Shown here: one piece after another, positions 6,520 through 10,407 of the stretch
How positions within the stretch are numbered: the stretch's first letter is position 1
How the letters are laid out: the number at the start of each line of letters is the position of its first letter
Translations under genes and position numbers: made by a program
The notes under the pieces: model-generated
Database searches by the model: none
Seen by the model: the letters and a program-made list of their open reading frames with translations, nothing else
What the model was told of the DNA's origin: nothing
DNA from: Candidatus Jidaibacter sp.
GTDB lineage: Bacteria; Pseudomonadota; Alphaproteobacteria; Rickettsiales; Midichloriaceae
Reading direction: 5' to 3'
DNA: 10,407 nucleotides
NCBI GenBank assembly: GCA_021298045.1
Contig: JAJTHY010000062.1
Coordinates: 1-10,407 of the forward strand

Positions 6520-7062
6520 ATGTATCCCTATATAAATGCAGTTTTATCTCCGATATCACAAAGCTTTAAATTTGGGTTATATGCAGGCATAATTTTTAAG
6601 GGTGGATTAACTTTTCAGAGTAGATGCGATCAAAAATCTAGCTATAATATCCTTTTAAAATGCGCTACTATTCCAAGTATAGCTTTATTGTTAATTGATA
6701 TTTGGGAGTATAGGGAGTCATTTACAAGTATTTCCTCATTAAAATCATTGGATCCAAAAATTTCTCACATATTGTTAGGGACTATGTTTTGTTTAAGCTT
6801 TTTTGCTGTAATTGTAGAACTTAAAAATAAAACAAACGCGGTGGATGGTAGTGATGCATACTTTGGATTAAACGATCAAGAAAGACAATCGCAAAAAGAA
6901 CAACAGACTACTACTGATATAAAAGTAGCTAAAACTCTAATGGCAAAGCTCTTTGGCTCGCCTAAAGAAACTAATGGCGACACAGGCAGCGAGCTATCCA
7001 ATACATCTGATGATCCACTCAATCTTTCCAATTCTTCCAATTCTTCCAATCCTTTCAGGTAA
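6520..7062 (+). CDS. unrecognised two-helix membrane protein with a serine/asparagine-rich tail
   Basis: I do not recognise a family. The 180-residue protein has two hydrophobic stretches long enough to cross the membrane, at about 45-63 (CATIPSIALLLIDIW) and 83-101 (ILLGTMFCLSFFAVIVE), joined by a short polar loop with a WEYRES segment. There is no signal peptide at the start. From about residue 104 the chain is polar and low in complexity. A Gln/Lys-rich part (about 118-130) leads to a tail rich in Ser, Asn and Asp that ends in Asn-Ser-Ser repeats. This tail is likely disordered. The ATG at 6520 has only a weak AGG seven bases upstream; the ATGs at 6488 and 6498 are out of frame. A promoter-like pair lies upstream. 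The stop is one base from the truA stop on the other strand. The membrane topology and the separate promoter argue for a real gene; its role is unknown. Confidence 0.72.
   Translation: MYPYINAVLSPISQSFKFGLYAGIIFKGGLTFQSRCDQKSSYNILLKCATIPSIALLLIDIWEYRESFTSISSLKSLDPKISHILLGTMFCLSFFAVIVELKNKTNAVDGSDAYFGLNDQERQSQKEQQTTTDIKVAKTLMAKLFGSPKETNGDTGSELSNTSDDPLNLSNSSNSSNPFR
7026..7052 (+). repeat. three tandem 9-base units in the 3' end of the membrane-protein gene
   Basis: TTCCAATTC occurs at 7026-7034 and 7035-7043, and a one-mismatch copy TTCCAATCC at 7044-7052. The unit is a whole number of codons and encodes Asn-Ser-Ser repeats. Gain or loss of copies would change the tail length without breaking the reading frame, which lies just before the stop. 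Confidence 0.8.
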
Positions 7063-7063
7063 T

Positions 7064-7804
7064 TCAATATCCAACCCAACACAAATACAGGCCACAGGCA
7101 GGTGCGGTAGGGGCAGACTTTGTGCGATCTTTAGCAACTAAGACATCTGCTAAACGCTCAGCATCCCAGCTGCCATCTCCAACTTTTTTAAGTGCTCCTG
7201 TAATGATCCTAACTTGATTATGTAAAAAAGACGGCGCAGTAATGTGTATCTCTATAATTTCTCCGCTCTTCACCACATCAATAGAGGTGATTGTTTTGAC
7301 TGGTGAAGCGGATTGGCATCTACTAGATCTAAAGCTTGAAAAATCATGCTTGCCAACTAGTATTTGCGCCGCTTCGTGCATCGTTTCCACATTGAGCTCC
7401 CGCATAACATGCCATGCCCTATTTGCAAGCAGCACTGATGGATTCCTTCTGTTCAATATCTTATAAACATAGCTGCGATAAATAGCACTGAACCTCGCGT
7501 GAAAAGCGCTGTCAACCTCTTCAGCACTAACGATCGCAACCGGGTGTGGACGCATGAAAAAGTTCAATGATGTTGGTAAGCTTTCTAATTTCAATTCGGC
7601 GTCGGTTTCAAAATGGATTACCTGATGAGTTGCGTGCACACCTGCATCTGTTCTACCTGCTGCATATATTCTAATTGGAGATTTAGTGATAATTTCAAGC
7701 GCTCCCTCAACCACCGCCTGCACACCAAGCCCGTGCTCTTGCCTTTGCCAACCGGCAAAAGGAGCGCCATCATATTCAACTACCAATTTATATCTCTTAG
7801 ACAT
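7064..7804 (-). CDS. truA: TruA: tRNA pseudouridine(38-40) synthase
   Basis: TruA converts uridines 38, 39 and 40 in the anticodon arm of many tRNAs to pseudouridine. The 246-residue length is standard. Marks seen are the YDGAPFAGWQRQ opening (11-22), the catalytic GRTDAGVHA with nucleophile Asp53 (50-58), RPHPVAI, the RFSAIYRSYVYKI strand region, HDFSSFR, and the C-terminal APSFLHNQVRIITGALKKVG block. The ATG (7802-7804) overlaps the end of recN by eight bases, and an AAGGAA Shine-Dalgarno (7809-7814) lies inside recN, so the two are cotranscribed and probably translationally linked. The stop faces the stop of the membrane-protein gene across a single base, leaving no room for a separate terminator; transcripts from the two strands probably overlap. 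Confidence 0.97.
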   Translation of the reverse strand: MSKRYKLVVEYDGAPFAGWQRQEHGLGVQAVVEGALEIITKSPIRIYAAGRTDAGVHATHQVIHFETDAELKLESLPTSLNFFMRPHPVAIVSAEEVDSAFHARFSAIYRSYVYKILNRRNPSVLLANRAWHVMRELNVETMHEAAQILVGKHDFSSFRSSRCQSASPVKTITSIDVVKSGEIIEIHITAPSFLHNQVRIITGALKKVGDGSWDAERLADVLVAKDRTKSAPTAPACGLYLCWVGY

Positions 7805-9455
7805 TTGCTTCCTTAAACAATGAAACGGCAGCTTCGAGTGATGCCTGCGTTATCTTTTCACCAGAAATCATCCGTGCTATCTCGTTTAATTGCTGTTCTT
7901 GATTCAATATATCAATCTTCACAGAAGTAGCGTTATCATTAGAAAATTTAGCAACATGAATATGATTTTGTCCAAATGCGGCAACTTGCGGCTGATGAGT
8001 TATTGCTATTACCTGCGATGATGCAGAAAGTAACGATAGCTTTTTCCCAACTGCACTAGAAACAGATCCGCTTATTCCGGTATCAATTTCATCAAAAATT
8101 ATTATCTCAGCAGAATTTTTTTCAGAAAGCGCTAGCTTAACCGCAAGCATTATTCTAGACAACTCACCTCCAGATGCGCTTTTTGCAATATCACCAAAAT
8201 CCATACCTTTATTTGTACGCACCATAAATGAAATTTTATCTATGCCGGTCGCAGACCATTCTTCTGGCTCTTCGCTACTTTTCACATTTATTGAAATCTC
8301 AACCTTTTCCATCTTTAGGTCTGCAAGGTGCGATTCTATTTTATCTTTTAGCACAAGTGCTGCACGAAACCTTGTTTCACTTACTGCTTGCGCTAAATGC
8401 AGGTATGAGTTTTTAGCCTCTCTTACCTCATCCTCTATCTTCTTAATCAAATATTCTAAGTTATCAATTTCATTTAATTCCGATATCTTAGCATCTAAAA
8501 AATTATTTATCTCTGATGAAATAATACCATATTTCCTGGCAATACTTCGTATTTTAAATAGCCTACTTTCTAACTTCTCCATATCAAAATCATTGGAAAA
8601 TGAAGCAGCTAATTCTTCTATTTGTGCCTCAAACTCTTTAACTTCTGACATAGCATTTTTAAGCGCAGATGTTGCCTTATCGAATACCTCGCCTCCCCGC
8701 TCTAAATCTTTTTGTAAGTTGTAAAGCTGGGATTCAAGGTTTAGAGAAGAAATCTTCTGATTAGTCTTAATTAATATTTCGGATAACTTATGCCTATCAG
8801 CCATAGATTTGCGCTTTTCTATTAAATCATCCTCTTCATTTGGATGGGTGTTAAGTGCCTCTAACTCTTTTATTGTACTATTTAAGAAGTCCCTCTCAAT
8901 ATCACTCACCTCTTTCTTTTTTTGCAAAGCAGCTAATTCAAATAACTTATTTTTTAGGTTAGAATACAAAGTAATTATATTACGAACCTCAGCTGCGCAG
9001 CCAGCGTATTCATCCAGCAGTTTTAAATGGTTACTTTTCTCAAGCAGACTTCGGCTTGAATGCTGCCCACACACCTCCAGCATAACATCCTTTAACTGCG
9101 CTACAGAGCCAATGTTAACAGGAACATCATTGATATATGCTTTAGACTTACCATCTTGATATATCACCCTCCTCAAAATTAGCTCATCTTCTGTTTCAAT
9201 TCCCAAATTGTTCAAAATTTCTAGTGCTGGCTTACAACCTGCAATATCAAAATTAGCTGTTATCATGGCGTTTTTCGCTTGTGGCCTTATCAATTTTTTA
9301 CCAGATATTTTATCTCCAAAAGCCATCATCAATGCTTGGATTATTATAGATTTACCAGCGCCTGTCTCACCTGTGATTACCGTGAATAGCTTCTTAAAAG
9401 AAATCTCAATGTCATCAATTAACAAAAAATCTTTGATAGTAATGGAGTTTAGCAT
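7797..9455 (-). CDS. recN: RecN: SMC-like DNA repair ATPase
   Basis: RecN is an SMC-like ATPase that acts early in recombinational repair of double-strand breaks, with RecA. The 552-residue protein is of normal length. It begins LNSITIKDFLLIDDIEISF and has Walker A GETGAGKS (29-36). Two charged helical stretches (roughly 155-250 and 310-370) would form the coiled coil. The second ATPase half has signature ASGGELS (427-433), Walker B IIIFDE (451-456), the D-loop IDTGISG (457-463) and the switch histidine in THQPQ (His487). The ATG at 9453-9455 follows an AAGG about nine bases upstream and a good promoter. The LexA boxes typical of some recN promoters are not evident. It overlaps truA by eight bases. 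All ATPase motifs are intact, so it should be active. Confidence 0.97.
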   Translation of the reverse strand: MLNSITIKDFLLIDDIEISFKKLFTVITGETGAGKSIIIQALMMAFGDKISGKKLIRPQAKNAMITANFDIAGCKPALEILNNLGIETEDELILRRVIYQDGKSKAYINDVPVNIGSVAQLKDVMLEVCGQHSSRSLLEKSNHLKLLDEYAGCAAEVRNIITLYSNLKNKLFELAALQKKKEVSDIERDFLNSTIKELEALNTHPNEEDDLIEKRKSMADRHKLSEILIKTNQKISSLNLESQLYNLQKDLERGGEVFDKATSALKNAMSEVKEFEAQIEELAASFSNDFDMEKLESRLFKIRSIARKYGIISSEINNFLDAKISELNEIDNLEYLIKKIEDEVREAKNSYLHLAQAVSETRFRAALVLKDKIESHLADLKMEKVEISINVKSSEEPEEWSATGIDKISFMVRTNKGMDFGDIAKSASGGELSRIMLAVKLALSEKNSAEIIIFDEIDTGISGSVSSAVGKKLSLLSASSQVIAITHQPQVAAFGQNHIHVAKFSNDNATSVKIDILNQEQQLNEIARMISGEKITQASLEAAVSLFKEANV

Positions 9456-9489
9456 ACTGAAATAGCCTTAAACGTGTAATTTCGATAAC

Positions 9490-9518
9490 ATTCTATAGAA
9501 GAATCAATACAGTGACAA
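9490..9518 (-). promoter_or_regulatory. probable recN-truA promoter
   Basis: On the minus strand, TTGTCA (9513-9518; five of six matches) and TAGAAT (9490-9495; five of six matches) are separated by the ideal 17 bases. The -10 lies partly inside a 10-base perfect palindrome, TTCTATAGAA (9491-9500). Initiation near 9483 gives a leader of about 28 bases. This is the best housekeeping-type promoter seen in the window. Confidence 0.55.
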
Positions 9519-9538
9519 GGTCTTTAAAACCAAAGCTG

Positions 9539-10126
9539 TCAAACCTTATTAAAGCTAAAAAATTCGAATCCATCTAGCTCATATATTTTTACTGACTTGC
9601 CGGCAATTAGATCGATACGTTTAAGTTTAAAGCGCATTTCTTTTGCCATAACCTCGCCAAAAAAATTACCAGCAACACATGGAATAACCAATTTTAAAAC
9701 AGAGAGCTTATAAAATGCCAGCTGAGACAAAGCCCTTAAAGCCTCAATGAAAAGCTTATCAAAAAATTTATCTACTGACCGATCCATCCAATATATAAGG
9801 GATGCAGATGTTTCATCACCTTTTAAATTACAAAGCGATATCATGCCAATGAAAGTATTATTACTATATATGGAAAAATGATAAGAGATTTCTTCATCTA
9901 TTTCTTTTAAAAACATGCTTAGTATTTTTGCGGGATCAGATGATTCAACTTTTTTTATAATCCACGGGCACCAACGAGACAACTGCTCTATGTTTTGCTC
10001 GATAAACTTTTCTACAGATTCTTTTTTTTCAATATCTAGAGAGTTTAATACCAAATTCGGAGTACTGAGTGAAGAAGGCAAACTACTTTCTTCATTATAA
10101 TTTGTGCGCCCTTTTGAAGATAACAT
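9539..10126 (-). CDS. divergent GNAT-fold protein resembling RimJ/RimL acetyltransferases
   Basis: RimJ/RimL-type enzymes acetylate the N-termini of ribosomal proteins or small molecules using acetyl-CoA. The 195-residue protein shows the family outline: TPNLVLNSL (22-30), standing where T-x-RL-x-LRPL begins the fold, the LSRWCPWI helix (49-56), a HFSIYSNNTFIGMISL strand pair (83-98), SLIYWMDRSVDKFFDK (109-124) followed by helix FIEALRALSQLAF (126-138), and KLVIPCVAGNFFGEVMAKEMRFK (145-167), matching the V...N..S...LEK.GFK end. The acetyl-CoA loop, normally R/Q-x-x-G-x-G/A after YW, has no glycine, so catalysis is doubtful. The first 20 residues are Ser-rich and lie ahead of the fold. The ATG at 10124-10126 has no Shine-Dalgarno, so a later start, such as the TTG at residue 16, is possible. 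It lies upstream of recN on the same strand with 83 bases between. Confidence 0.66.
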   Translation of the reverse strand: MLSSKGRTNYNEESSLPSSLSTPNLVLNSLDIEKKESVEKFIEQNIEQLSRWCPWIIKKVESSDPAKILSMFLKEIDEEISYHFSIYSNNTFIGMISLCNLKGDETSASLIYWMDRSVDKFFDKLFIEALRALSQLAFYKLSVLKLVIPCVAGNFFGEVMAKEMRFKLKRIDLIAGKSVKIYELDGFEFFSFNKV

Positions 10127-10150
10127 ACTATTTTAAATACCATTACTTGC

Positions 10151-10174
10151 GTTTTATTAATGCATAAATAAAAC
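10151..10174. repeat. 24-base near-perfect palindrome upstream of the GNAT gene
   Basis: GTTTTATT (10151-10158) pairs exactly with AATAAAAC (10167-10174), and the centre ATGCAT (10160-10165) is itself palindromic. Eleven of twelve base pairs match around the dyad. It lies 24 bases before the GNAT ATG, where a promoter or operator would be expected. No T-run follows on either strand, so it is more likely a protein-binding site than a terminator. Confidence 0.6.
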
Positions 10175-10314
10175 ATACTATCCAGCTTTTTTAAAGACTA
10201 TTCACAGGGCATAACAGGGCAACCATAGCTAACGCGAATAATGGATAGCGGATCTATACCAAGAGTTGATATAGCTAATTCAACTACAAAAAAGGCACGG
10301 TTTTTGCTTTAATT

Positions 10315-10373
10315 GTCATTCCGCACGCAGTTCAGGGATCTTAAGATAAGATTCCATCCGCAGCAGGAATGAC
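10315..10373. repeat. repeat-like element bounded by 8-base inverted repeats
   Basis: GTCATTCC (10315-10322) and its exact complement GGAATGAC (10366-10373) bound a 59-base segment. Inside it a second stem can form: GGATCTTA (10337-10344) with TAAGATTCC (10347-10355), with a three-base loop and one bulged T. Elements with GTCATTCC...GGAATGAC ends are a common form of dispersed palindromic repeat in bacterial intergenic DNA, including Rickettsiales. Only one copy is in the window, so its repeat status is inferred. No reading frame is disturbed by it. Confidence 0.5.
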
Positions 10374-10407
10374 CCGAGGGGCTGGATCAACTGCCGCGTC
10401 GCAAGTA

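Larger units (their letters stand above)
10127..10407. other. right-end region without a convincing gene
   Basis: The last 281 bases carry no convincing reading frame on either strand. Besides the 24-base palindrome and the terminal repeat-like element, there are two direct copies of ACAGGGCA (10204-10211 and 10214-10221) and an imperfect dyad with GTTGA/TCAAC arms (10265-10284). From about 10311 the base composition becomes visibly more GC-rich than the rest of the intergenic DNA, which suggests a different origin for that end. Confidence 0.5.

Noticed and set aside
8242..8724. A 160-codon open frame antisense to recN
   Set aside because: It lies wholly inside an intact RecN coding region and is rich in Ser, Leu and Phe, as expected for the complement of a charged coiled-coil gene. 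It has no family signature.
10241..10312. A 23-codon plus-strand frame at the right end
   Set aside because: It is too short to judge, has no Shine-Dalgarno, and an in-frame stop lies shortly upstream. I see no similarity to a known protein or a broken gene.

Overview
The window is AT-rich bacterial chromosome carrying nine genes, eight of them recognisable, plus the probable first codons of a tenth gene leaving the left edge. The family types (an alphaproteobacterial-style RpoH, a eukaryote-type IleRS, a short FtsY without an acidic A domain, UbiG, and a RidA-like protein of the longer clade) suggest an alphaproteobacterium, most likely an obligate intracellular member of the order Rickettsiales. 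That placement is inferred from protein character, not from a search.

Layout from left to right. A minus-strand unit runs rpoH then ubiG, with a 4-base overlap. It is followed by a gap of about 130 bases and the possible start of another minus-strand gene. Divergent from rpoH, a plus-strand unit runs ileS, a ridA-like gene and ftsY in tight succession. A plus-strand gene for an unrecognised two-helix membrane protein follows behind its own apparent promoter. It ends one base from the end of truA, which lies tail-to-tail with it. recN and truA form a minus-strand unit with an 8-base overlap and a good promoter in front of recN. Upstream of that is a minus-strand gene for a divergent RimJ/RimL-like GNAT protein. 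The right 280 bases hold no convincing gene. They contain a near-perfect 24-base palindrome and a repeat-like element with terminal inverted repeats.

Most of the content is housekeeping: heat-shock transcription (RpoH), quinone synthesis (UbiG), isoleucyl-tRNA charging (IleRS), co-translational membrane targeting (FtsY), tRNA pseudouridylation (TruA) and double-strand-break repair (RecN). I see no phage, transposase, CRISPR array, rRNA, tRNA or defence island, and no convincing new system. The points worth a second look are smaller. They are the possible SD-sequestering hairpin at the rpoH start, the TTG start coupling ubiG to rpoH, a RidA homologue lacking the usual catalytic arginine, a GNAT protein lacking the usual acetyl-CoA loop glycines, an orphan membrane protein with a slippage-prone serine/asparagine tail, and the palindromes at the right edge.
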